Source of the DNA: FEN-1139 sp038207155
GTDB taxonomy: Bacteria > Myxococcota_A > Polyangia > Polyangiales > Polyangiaceae
Assembly (NCBI GenBank): GCA_038207155.1
Contig: JBBRAB010000007.1
Location: forward strand, 62,001 to 126,000
DNA length: 64,000 bases
Direction: 5' to 3'
This document shows positions 25,884-33,863 of the stretch, in pieces (the first letter of the stretch is position 1; the number at the start of each line of letters is the position of its first letter). Below the pieces are notes generated by a model. The model had not been told where the DNA came from, did not search any database, and saw only the letters and a list, made by a program, of their open reading frames with translations. Position numbers and translations under genes: made by a program.

Positions 25884-27575
25884 TCATTCAACGAGCAGCG
25901 ACTGCGCAGACTGACCGGAATCAGCGTGGACGACCACCGAAACGAGCTCGAGGGATTCGGGAAGCAGCCCGCGCACCTGCGCGATGACCTGCTCGACCAC
26001 CTGAAGCGACTCGGACGGACTCGGGCCCGTCATCGCGACGGCAAAACTCAAAGGACCGATCATGCCGGCCGTGCAGGGCACGATGCTAAACAGCATCATC
26101 TCGGTCAACTCGACAACGCGCTGCGCCACGCGTCGCAGTGCGAGCATTTCGAGGATGGTCGGACGGCCAGCGACGCTCCGACCTGGCCCCTGGATGCGAT
26201 AGCGAGCAACGCCCATCGGCACCGCGGTCCAACGAGCAAAATCACACTCGTCCTCGAGCGCCTCCAGGAAGCGCCCCCGACGCAGCAAGCCAGTGAGGCC
26301 GTCGAATCGCTCTAGGTAGGCGCGGGCACGCTGATGCTGCACGCTTCCCGCGGAAAAGCTGATGAGCTTGAGGCGACACTCACCCAGCTGAACCTCACCG
26401 CCATGGAGCAGGGCAACCTGCTTTTTCCGCTCGAAACTGTACTCGGCGTAGGAGCCGTTGGTGCTGCCAACGTCTTCGACCACCCAGGTCCCCGACTCCC
26501 AGCGCAGCACCGCATGAGCGCCGGACACTGTGGCCTCTGGCAGGATGATGTCCTGTCCCGCGCGGCGACCGACGGTCAGCGCGGGCTTGTCCAGAGGCAA
26601 CAACATGCCCTGAGCTTGATTGGCGTTGGTTGCGTAGGTAACGAGCAGCGCCTGAGCCCCAGGCACGAAGGCTTCGGTGAGCGACCGACTCTGAGGTGGA
26701 CCAGGGGAGAGCCGCTCACGCGGCACCTGCGCCTGGCTCGTCGTCAGAGTGGTGGGATTGAAAAATCTGAGGTGACGCGCGGCTGGCCGCAGCGTGTGGT
26801 TCTCGTTGAGGCAACGGAACACCTGCTTGACTTCATCGCCGCTCAACCCGCTGGGCACGTCGAACATGATCTGTTCGCGCATCAGCCGATGGCGGGGGCG
26901 GTAGCCGGGCTCTGGCACCTTGCAGGTCCACATTTCCCAGAGCGTTAGGCCCAGGGCGTAGATGTCATCCTCGGGACTGGCTCCCCCGTAACGGAGCCGC
27001 TCGGGAGACATGTAATTCGGCGTGCCTCCATCCGGCGGCGACGCGGGGCGGCGCGAGCTTAGGCGAGCGCGCTCCTGAGCAAAACCGAAGTCCAGAATGA
27101 TGGCGCGATCCGCCGTCAGCATCACGTTGCCGGGCTTGAGATCCCCGTGGACGAGACCCTGGGCGTGAATGGCGGCCAGGCCGGCGCAAACCTCGCTAGC
27201 GGCCTTGCGGAACTCGTCCGAAGTGTAGCCACCTTGGGATTTTTTGCGGCGAATATGCGTGTGCAGGGTCTGCCCGGCGATGTGCTCCATCACGAGGATC
27301 GGTCCCCACGGACTGGGAGCCAAGTCGTGAACGCGACAGACGTTGGGATGGCTGACGCTGCGCGCCAGCAGCAGCTCCTGCCGCAGGGCCTCGTCGTCGC
27401 CCGGCATCCGCGCTTCCTCGCGGACGACCTTCAGCGCCACCATCTGCTGGGTGCTGCGATCGTAGGCGAGAAAGACCTCGCCCATGCCACCCTTGCCGAG
27501 ACTCTGACGAATCTCGTACCTCTCGTTGATGAGTGTCCCCTCGGCGATTGGGGCTGGCTTCTTCGACGGCTGCAT
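25884..27575 (-). CDS. Ser/Thr protein kinase with FHA domain and degenerate GGDEF domain
   Basis: A 563-residue cytoplasmic signalling protein. Residues about 18-280 are a Hanks-type kinase: glycine loop LGKGGMGEVFLAY, VALKVV with the ATP-binding Lys, VHGDLKPGNVM as catalytic loop (Arg of the usual HRD is Gly), DFGFA, and SPE instead of APE. Residues about 325-405 are an FHA domain (VGRRAGQDIILPEATVSGAH, then STNGSY), which binds phosphothreonine. Residues about 420-560 start RFDGLTGLLRRGRFLEAL and later read MIGPLSFAVAM, an alignment pattern of GGDEF domains in which the GGDEF signature itself is lost. So diguanylate cyclase activity is unlikely; a nucleotide-sensing or structural remnant is possible. 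There is no membrane helix, unlike most PknB-type kinases. Confidence 0.88.
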   Translation of the reverse strand: MQPSKKPAPIAEGTLINERYEIRQSLGKGGMGEVFLAYDRSTQQMVALKVVREEARMPGDDEALRQELLLARSVSHPNVCRVHDLAPSPWGPILVMEHIAGQTLHTHIRRKKSQGGYTSDEFRKAASEVCAGLAAIHAQGLVHGDLKPGNVMLTADRAIILDFGFAQERARLSSRRPASPPDGGTPNYMSPERLRYGGASPEDDIYALGLTLWEMWTCKVPEPGYRPRHRLMREQIMFDVPSGLSGDEVKQVFRCLNENHTLRPAARHLRFFNPTTLTTSQAQVPRERLSPGPPQSRSLTEAFVPGAQALLVTYATNANQAQGMLLPLDKPALTVGRRAGQDIILPEATVSGAHAVLRWESGTWVVEDVGSTNGSYAEYSFERKKQVALLHGGEVQLGECRLKLISFSAGSVQHQRARAYLERFDGLTGLLRRGRFLEALEDECDFARWTAVPMGVARYRIQGPGRSVAGRPTILEMLALRRVAQRVVELTEMMLFSIVPCTAGMIGPLSFAVAMTGPSPSESLQVVEQVIAQVRGLLPESLELVSVVVHADSGQSAQSLLVE

Positions 27576-27699
27576 GGTCCGAGGGTCACGGGCGCAATTG
27601 CCCTACAAGCCCAGGAGGATCGCCGATTTGCGCCAGGAGCGCAACGAACCTTGACGCAAACGACACTGGTCGGCCCGTCGCCACCTGCGCTTCACTGAG

Positions 27700-27726
27700 T
27701 CCCCGACGAGGGAGTCTCGTCAGGGA
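27700..27726 (-). terminator. Stem-loop downstream of the TonB-receptor/lipoprotein unit
   Basis: tccccgacgag (27700-27710) and ctcgtcaggga (27716-27726) form an 11-bp stem with one mismatch and a 5-base loop. It starts 20 bases after the lipoprotein stop codon. There is no clear T-run, so it is a probable rather than proven terminator. It lies in the 170-base gap before the kinase gene. Confidence 0.5.
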
Positions 27727-27746
27727 CCAAGGGCTGGCGACCTCGC

Positions 27747-29039
27747 CTACTTGGCATCGACGCAGACGGTGGCTCGAACCCAGCTCACGCCACCGCGATT
27801 GTCGTAGACGACCGCCCAAAGCTGGGCCGGCCCCGGAGTGGAGGGAACTGTCCACTTGACCGAGTGACGACCGGACCATTCCCCCGAACCGTCCAGAAGG
27901 AGACGAACCTCTTTGTCGAGGTCCCCCCGATCAGCGAAGAACCGAATCCACATCTGCTCGTAGACCGTGCCGACCCCGGCCCCAGCCAGGGTCGACGCGA
28001 CGTCAACTTCGTTGTTCTTCTTCTGGTCGACCTGAGGCTCGAAGCTGAGCTGGGGGCAGTCCGAGCTCGAGCAGACAGGCACGTGGATCGCATCTTTGGC
28101 CTGACAGGCGGCCTTGGCGGCGGCTGCCGAGCTCGGCTCGGAACAGGGTTCGTTGACACAGAGGCCCGACCCGGTGCGTGCTTTGCCATCGAACAGAAAT
28201 CCGTCCAGCACGGGGTTCTTGTTGGTCAGCGAATCGTACGCGAAGACCGAGACGTAGCCGCTGACGTGACTGTCTGCTCCCACTTCTTCGCGGTTTTTAC
28301 GGTCAAAGCAAGTGATTGGGTGACCGCTCTGCGCATTGGTCATCGGACTCGCCGGATCAAAACCCTCCGCCCATTCCGGCGCGATACCCGGCACCCCGTC
28401 ACAGACCGTGAAAAACTCGAAGGCCTGGCCATAGCGGGGCTGCTCCGGGTCCTGCGGGGGTCGATGGCTCGCGATCAGGTTGGGCGGTAGCGTCACTGAG
28501 AAACGATCGCCCTTGCCGATTGAATAGCCGTCCAGCAGCGGGACGAACGCGCCGAGCAGCGATGCGTTGGTGGTCGGGAACAGGCTCGAGAGGAACTCAA
28601 CCTTGGCCTTGGAATCCTTAACGAGGGCGGGCGACCAGCTCTCCCCGTTCTTGAGCTGCTCTGGACCGAGCTTCTCGAACGCCTTCTGCGTGAGCCAGAG
28701 GCCCGGGAGGCAGGCAAAATACTGATCTCCCGCTGGGTTGCCACAGCCGCCGAACCACCAGCGCTCCACCTCGCCCCGCAGATCCTCGGGCCGGGCATCT
28801 TGCCAAGAGACGGTCAGGTCAACTTGATTGTCCGGCGTTCCCGGCGCAGCCCCCTTCGGCGCCGGAGTCACCCGCGCGTAGGGATCGTCCTTGCGAACCG
28901 CAATCACCCGCAGGGACTGGAGCTTGCTTGCCGGATCGAAGTCCGGACCGCAGCCAGGCAGCGACGACGCGAACAGCAGGGCTGCCCCAGTCACGCGGAG
29001 GCCAGCATAAAGCCGGATCTGGTTGAGCTTGTGGGACAT
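27747..29039 (-). CDS. Large lipoprotein partner of a TonB-dependent receptor
   Basis: A 430-residue lipoprotein: signal LLFASSLPGC with a lipobox, then GPDFDPASKLQSL. I do not recognise a domain. The mature part has about ten Cys, among them GGCGNPAGDQYFACLPG, ITCFDRK, CVNEPCSEP and CSSSDCPQL, suggesting several disulfides, and a beta-rich C-terminal region ending VYDNRGGVSWVRATVCVD. Its ATG overlaps the receptor stop codon by one base (TGATG), so the two are translationally coupled. By position it could be an outer-membrane surface lipoprotein that assists ligand capture, in the manner of SusD-like or other receptor lipoproteins, but there is no SusD sequence similarity. The ligand is unknown. 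Confidence 0.72.
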   Translation of the reverse strand: MSHKLNQIRLYAGLRVTGAALLFASSLPGCGPDFDPASKLQSLRVIAVRKDDPYARVTPAPKGAAPGTPDNQVDLTVSWQDARPEDLRGEVERWWFGGCGNPAGDQYFACLPGLWLTQKAFEKLGPEQLKNGESWSPALVKDSKAKVEFLSSLFPTTNASLLGAFVPLLDGYSIGKGDRFSVTLPPNLIASHRPPQDPEQPRYGQAFEFFTVCDGVPGIAPEWAEGFDPASPMTNAQSGHPITCFDRKNREEVGADSHVSGYVSVFAYDSLTNKNPVLDGFLFDGKARTGSGLCVNEPCSEPSSAAAAKAACQAKDAIHVPVCSSSDCPQLSFEPQVDQKKNNEVDVASTLAGAGVGTVYEQMWIRFFADRGDLDKEVRLLLDGSGEWSGRHSVKWTVPSTPGPAQLWAVVYDNRGGVSWVRATVCVDAK

Positions 29040-31729
29040 CAGAACTCACCTCGCACGCCGAGACTCGGCAGGAACGGCACGCCGGTTTGATAGATCTGCC
29101 GTGCGTAGTTGTAGTCGTACGAGAGGCCCTCGACGGCTGAGTTGTTGTAGACGTTGTAGACGTCAAGATAGGCACCGAGCTGCCAGCCTCGCATCTGCCA
29201 ACGCTTGTCGAGTCGGAAGTCCACCTGATGGAACAAAGGCAGACGTTGGGTGTAGGGCTTGCCCTCGATAGGGACGTAGGCCCCAGTGTCGGCAGCATAG
29301 AGCGCCGACACGTCGGGCTGACGCCGCACCGGAGTCGCCATATTGCCGGAAACAACGCGCAACCTGGCCCCAAACTCCCAACCGCGACCGAGCCGATAGC
29401 TCCCGAGCATCGTCAGGTTGTGGGTCTGATCGTACTGAATTAGGTACTGCTCAGAGCTGGGAGAATTCTGACGCACGCTGCGTGACAGGGTGTACGCGAT
29501 CCAGCCGAAAAACCGCGAGTCCGGCTTGTAGCGCAGGAGGGTCTCAAGCCCAACCGCGCTACCGAGCCCGTTGTTCGTGTAAAGTGCCTCGCTGCCCAGC
29601 TCGGACCGAACCACGAGTCGCTGTAGGTCCTTGTAGAAACCCTCCACGCTGATGTCGATCTGAGAGGTGAGCTCCTGCTCGATGCCAAGTGCATATTGGA
29701 GCGCGCGATTGGAGCGCAGGCCCGGAGTTCCAAACACCGGGTTGGTCTCTTGGAACTCTGGGGGTTGGTAGTAGTAGCCAGCGCCACCCTTCACCGTGGT
29801 TCGGCGCTGGGGCAGCCCCTGCGCATCCTCGCGGGGCACCAGATCGTAACGCGTCACGAAGCGCGGGCTGACGTCGAGCTCGCGCGTGTCACGCGCGTAG
29901 TCAAAGCGAAGCCCGGGCACCACCCGCAGTCGCGCGGTTGGCTGCCATTCGGCGTCGACGTAGGCCCCTTGGCGAAAGCCGTAGCGAGACTCATTGGTCT
30001 CGCTGGCGGGGCGGGTCGAAAAGGGCCCGCCATCGGGTTGCCCGGGCGCTGGCGGATTCGGGGCCCGCACGCTCACCTCATAGGGGATAATCAGGTAGTC
30101 GAGTCCCGTGTTGACCTTGAGCCCGCGCGCGACGCGCCACCCGAGCTCTTGGCGGAACTGGACCGGATAGCTCTTTAAGCCAAACGCGAACTGACCGATC
30201 CCGAACTCGAGCGTGCGGCGACTCACCGAGAGCATCGTGCTGATGTTCACCCGTGAGCTCAGCTCGTTTTCGTAGAGGGCCTGCGCCGTACTAAAGGACT
30301 GGCCGAAGCGAAGATTGCCGCCAATGCCCGGCTCCTGCGCCACCGGATCAATGACGGCCGCAAACCGATCATCGGCCCCAATGTAGCGGAAGCTGAGCCG
30401 CGACTGCTTGGTCGGCTTGGTCTCCAGGATGCCCTGGTAGTCGTAGTAGACCGGCAGGGTCTTGATGTTCGCGTCGGCCGATTTGAGAACGGGTCCAATC
30501 CAGGCATCGAGCCAGCTCCGACGACCCGCGGCGATGAAATTCCAACCCTTGACGGGAGTGGGCCCCTGCAGGAGAAATCGGCCCTCGATCAGATCTACCT
30601 GCGCGAGACCGCTGAAACAGCCAGTTTTACCGGTAAATTTCCCACTTTCGTCCTTGCAGCGCGTATCGGGCGCCTTCAGGCCGACGTCCACGATCGCGCC
30701 CATGCCTCGACCGTAGCGCGCACTGTAGTTGCCCGGATAAAAGTCGATGCGTTCCAGGATCTCAGTCGGCAGGACGCTGCGGAGTCCACCAAAGTGAAAG
30801 ATCGAGGGCACCTCACTGCCGTCGACGTAGACCTGGGTGTCATTCGGATACGAACCGCGAACGATCAGAACTCCCGCAAGCCCCGGCGGGCGCGCCACGC
30901 CCGGCAGGTTCTCGATCGAGCGAATCGCGTCGCCACTGGTGCCGGGAATACGTGAGATCTCGCGGCGCTCGATGGTGCGACGCGTTACTTCGCGCGGGGG
31001 GCGAGTGGCGTTGACGGTGACCTCGAGCTCATCGGTCTCAGGTGAGAGCCGATACTTGAGCTCGGTCTGCTCACCGACGACGACCTCTTCCTGCGCCTGA
31101 AACGACTTGAAGCCCTCACTCTCCACCGTCAGCGCGTAGCGACCAGCCGGCAATCCCGCGAGCGAGAAGCGCCCCGCTGGATCCGTGGTAAACAGGCGCT
31201 TTTGCCCGTCGGCAAGCGTGACGGTCACTCGCGCGCCAGCGATCGGCGAGTTTACATCGGCGATCAGCAGCTGTCCCGCGAGATTGCCGGTGGTTGGCGC
31301 AGCCACCGGAGGCGCCTCCGCCGCCGCGACCGGCCTAAGCGTGAAGTCATAGCGATACAGCAGACGAGCCTTGGTGGGACGGTCCCCACGCAGCGCAGGC
31401 GCAAACACGAACTGCAGAGCCGCTTCACGAGCAGCCTCATCGAACCCATTGCCCACGGGCTCCAGGACCTCCGCATCCGTGACATGCCCCGTCTCATCGA
31501 CCGTGAGGCGCAGCTTGACCGCGGCCGTCAGCCCCTGTTGCGCAGCCTGCGGAGGATACGTCGCGTCCTTGAAGCCAATCAGCTTCGGAGGCACAAGCGT
31601 TGGGGCAGCGATCGGCGCGGGCGCAGCGGGCTCTGGCGGCCGCTCAATCTGAGCGCCTGCCACGCCGGAAGCGAGTGAAATCGTGGAGACTAGGCTTACA
31701 AGCCGAAGGAGCGTTCTGCGCTCTAGCAT
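29039..31729 (-). CDS. TonB-dependent receptor with N-terminal TonB-like and carboxypeptidase-regulatory domains
   Basis: An 896-residue outer-membrane transporter. The signal peptide is LVSTISLASGVAGAQ. Residues about 50-131 match the C-terminal domain of TonB (YPPQAAQQGLTAAVKLRLTV, then FAPALRGDRP). Residues about 147-225 are a carboxypeptidase-regulatory-like beta domain (ITDP-type FTTDPAGRFSLAGLPAGRYA). The plug spans about 250-365 (NLPGVARPPGLAGVLIVRGS, QVYVDGSEVP). A 22-strand-type barrel completes it, ending in GVRGEF with terminal Phe. The fusion of a TonB-like domain to the receptor is unusual against enterobacterial receptors, though it is seen in this bacterial group. It is co-transcribed with a lipoprotein. 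The substrate is not predictable; no siderophore genes are near. Confidence 0.88.
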   Translation of the reverse strand: MLERRTLLRLVSLVSTISLASGVAGAQIERPPEPAAPAPIAAPTLVPPKLIGFKDATYPPQAAQQGLTAAVKLRLTVDETGHVTDAEVLEPVGNGFDEAAREAALQFVFAPALRGDRPTKARLLYRYDFTLRPVAAAEAPPVAAPTTGNLAGQLLIADVNSPIAGARVTVTLADGQKRLFTTDPAGRFSLAGLPAGRYALTVESEGFKSFQAQEEVVVGEQTELKYRLSPETDELEVTVNATRPPREVTRRTIERREISRIPGTSGDAIRSIENLPGVARPPGLAGVLIVRGSYPNDTQVYVDGSEVPSIFHFGGLRSVLPTEILERIDFYPGNYSARYGRGMGAIVDVGLKAPDTRCKDESGKFTGKTGCFSGLAQVDLIEGRFLLQGPTPVKGWNFIAAGRRSWLDAWIGPVLKSADANIKTLPVYYDYQGILETKPTKQSRLSFRYIGADDRFAAVIDPVAQEPGIGGNLRFGQSFSTAQALYENELSSRVNISTMLSVSRRTLEFGIGQFAFGLKSYPVQFRQELGWRVARGLKVNTGLDYLIIPYEVSVRAPNPPAPGQPDGGPFSTRPASETNESRYGFRQGAYVDAEWQPTARLRVVPGLRFDYARDTRELDVSPRFVTRYDLVPREDAQGLPQRRTTVKGGAGYYYQPPEFQETNPVFGTPGLRSNRALQYALGIEQELTSQIDISVEGFYKDLQRLVVRSELGSEALYTNNGLGSAVGLETLLRYKPDSRFFGWIAYTLSRSVRQNSPSSEQYLIQYDQTHNLTMLGSYRLGRGWEFGARLRVVSGNMATPVRRQPDVSALYAADTGAYVPIEGKPYTQRLPLFHQVDFRLDKRWQMRGWQLGAYLDVYNVYNNSAVEGLSYDYNYARQIYQTGVPFLPSLGVRGEF

Positions 31730-31862
31730 GCTGGGACCACCGTTCTACAGGCCTCTAACTCGGCCTCGCCCTAAGCACAAGTCGGGCCAAGACCGCAGTG
31801 TCGAATTTTGTTTGGCTCGGCGCGCAAACGGGCGCTGTAATCGCACAATTACGTGACAAAAG

Positions 31863-31916
31863 CGGACATTTCCCGCGTCTTTCGCCCGGACAGTTGTCCG
31901 CGGGTATCCGGACAGT
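31863..31916. promoter_or_regulatory. Repeated CGGACA sites in the divergent receptor/xth region
   Basis: The 229-base gap holds CGGACA at 31863-31868, 31887-31892 and 31909-31914. The last two are inside a 9-base direct repeat CCGGACAGT spaced 22 bases, and the middle one forms the dyad CGGACAGTTGTCCG at 31887-31900. Spacings of 24 and 22 bases place the sites nearly on one helix face. This looks like an operator for the receptor gene, the exonuclease gene, or both. Confidence 0.4.
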
Positions 31917-31958
31917 CCCCTTGCGGAAGCGGGGGGACTGGCGCTAGGCAACCGTACT

Positions 31959-32732
31959 GTGCGAATCGCAAGTTGGAACGTCAATTCCGTTCGAGTTCGG
32001 CTGCATGCCCTGCTGCCCTGGCTCGCCGAGCGCAGCCCCGACGTGGTCCTGCTGCAAGAGACCAAAGTCGTCGACGACGACTTCCCGCGCGATGAGCTGA
32101 TTCGCGCCGGCTACTCGGTCACAACTTGGGGACAGAAAACGTACAACGGGGTCGCGATCCTCTCGCGCCTCCCGGTGACCGATATCCAGCGCGGCCTGCT
32201 CGGTGAGGACTTGGATGCGGAAAAACGCGTCCTATTTGCCACGGTCGGTGGGCTTCGCGTTGCTTCGATCTATGTCCCGAACGGCAAGGCCATCGAGCTT
32301 GCCGCGTTTCCCGCCAAGCTCGAGTGGCTCGGCCGTCTGCGCGAGACCCTGAACCACCAGCGCGCTCGTTTTGGGCTGCCCCTGGTGATCGGTGGTGACT
32401 TCAATGTCGCCTACGACGAGCGCGATGTGTACGCCCCGGCCAAACTCGAGGGGCACCTCCATTTTCATCCGGCAGAAAGAGCTCGCCTCGGGGAGCTGCT
32501 CGACGCGGGATTTTTGGATTCCTTTCGGCTACATCAGCCTGAGCCCGGCCATTACAGTTGGTGGGACTACCGCGGCCCCGCGTTTCGGCTCGGTCGAGGC
32601 CTGCGAATCGACTACCTGTTTATTAGCGCGGACCTCGAGGCGCGTTGCAAGGCCGGGTACATCGACGCCGAGCTGCGGGCGGGCGAACGGCCCTCGGATC
32701 ACGTCCCGGTGGTGGTCGAACTCGACGATTGA
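31959..32732 (+). CDS. xth: Exodeoxyribonuclease III (AP endonuclease family)
   Basis: A 257-residue DNA-repair enzyme that cleaves at abasic sites and degrades 3' ends in duplex DNA. Diagnostic blocks are present: MRIASWNVNSVRVRLHALL, LLQETKVVDDDFP (metal-binding Glu), YNGVAILSR, VIGGDFNVAYDERD (catalytic Asp and Asn), RIDYLFIS and ERPSDHVPVVVEL (catalytic Asp-His pair). Length is normal for the family. The start is GTG at 31959; the first codons already encode the conserved beta-strand, so the start is secure even without a clear ribosome site. It is transcribed away from the TonB-receptor unit and convergent with the next gene. Confidence 0.95.
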   Translation: MRIASWNVNSVRVRLHALLPWLAERSPDVVLLQETKVVDDDFPRDELIRAGYSVTTWGQKTYNGVAILSRLPVTDIQRGLLGEDLDAEKRVLFATVGGLRVASIYVPNGKAIELAAFPAKLEWLGRLRETLNHQRARFGLPLVIGGDFNVAYDERDVYAPAKLEGHLHFHPAERARLGELLDAGFLDSFRLHQPEPGHYSWWDYRGPAFRLGRGLRIDYLFISADLEARCKAGYIDAELRAGERPSDHVPVVVELDD

Positions 32733-32762
32733 CGGTCGAGCGAGCCGGCGAAGGAACCGACG

Positions 32763-33863
32763 CTACAATTGCTCGAGCCAGAGTCGCGCCAGCGCCAAAC
32801 CGGCGCGACTCTGCGCGAGCAGCCCCTCGAGCTCCGGTGCAGTAGCAAGAGCCGCTTGAACGCGCACCATCGCAGGTAGATACACGAGCTCACGCGCGAG
32901 CCCGCCGCCGCGGAAAATGCGCAGTCCCCAGTCCAGCGAGGCCGCACCCTCAGCACCGGCGCTCAGCGCGAGTCGCACCGTCTCCACGAAATCGGCGCCG
33001 GCGCGCTGTGCCACAGCCATGCGGTGACGCGTCGCGAGCTCAAACGCGCGTCGCGGGTCCATGAGGCCGCAATTGCGCTCAAGCAGTAGCGCACGGCCCT
33101 CCTCATCCTCGACCGACTGCGGGCCGCCAGCGCGCAGCCAGCGAAACGGCCCGCAGCACAGCCGCGGCAGGATATGCCCCTCGACTTCATGCACCACGAT
33201 GCGCAGCGCCTCACGTTCGGTCAGCAGCGCGTTCGGACGTAGACACACGACACCTTCGCCGACGGCCGCCACGGCTGACTGGCTTGCGTCAAACTCCACG
33301 CGTATCGGCAGCTGTCGGGAGCCGAGCAGGCACCGCAGCTGAGAGACGAGACTGCGCGGGTCACGCTCGTCGTCGCTGCGAATCCGCTCCAGCGCCGTCT
33401 CAGTTTCGAACCAATCGCGCGTCCCCGCCCCCGCCATTGCCGAGCCGAGCCAGAGCTCCACGTCATGACTTTCACCCGCACTCGGCCCGCGAAATCGCTC
33501 GGCGGCAAGCTGCGCAAAGCGCCCTGTCCCTCGGGCTTCGACGAGGTCCGCCTCGAGCTCCAGCTCGCGTAGGCGCGCAATCAGCAGCTCGCTCCAGACG
33601 ATGCTGAGAGACTCGAGATGACCTCTCAGACGCTCCAGTCCCTTGCGCAAATCGGCCAGGTTCTGAGAGCCATCAAAGGCCCAAGTCGGGTTACGAAGCT
33701 CGCCGCGTGCCAGGGCTGCGTTCAACTCGGCTCGAAGCGCGGCCATCCCACTCGGGCGACAGCGCGCCAGCAGCGCGATTCGAAGCTCTGCCGCACAAAG
33801 CGCACCGCCCAGCGCGAGGAGCTGGGCGGTCACGTCCGTGATGGCCCGCGGACGGGCCTGCAT
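32763..33863 (-). CDS. DUF1704-family metallopeptidase (tyrosine/glutamate carboxypeptidase-like)
   Basis: A 366-residue protein. The HExxxH motif HEVEGH (in IVVHEVEGHILPRLCCG) and a downstream Glu-containing block (SVEDEEGRALLLERN) match the DUF1704 family, whose eukaryotic members are tubulin or microtubule-associated carboxypeptidases. The N-terminal about 130 residues are helical. Ligand spacing fits a zinc peptidase, so catalysis is probable; the bacterial substrate is unknown. It has no signal peptide, so it acts in the cytoplasm. Its ATG overlaps the stop codon of the PIN-PhoH gene by one base (TGATG), so the pair is translationally coupled. An unrelated helical metallopeptidase cannot be fully excluded. 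Confidence 0.7.
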   Translation of the reverse strand: MQARPRAITDVTAQLLALGGALCAAELRIALLARCRPSGMAALRAELNAALARGELRNPTWAFDGSQNLADLRKGLERLRGHLESLSIVWSELLIARLRELELEADLVEARGTGRFAQLAAERFRGPSAGESHDVELWLGSAMAGAGTRDWFETETALERIRSDDERDPRSLVSQLRCLLGSRQLPIRVEFDASQSAVAAVGEGVVCLRPNALLTEREALRIVVHEVEGHILPRLCCGPFRWLRAGGPQSVEDEEGRALLLERNCGLMDPRRAFELATRHRMAVAQRAGADFVETVRLALSAGAEGAASLDWGLRIFRGGGLARELVYLPAMVRVQAALATAPELEGLLAQSRAGLALARLWLEQL

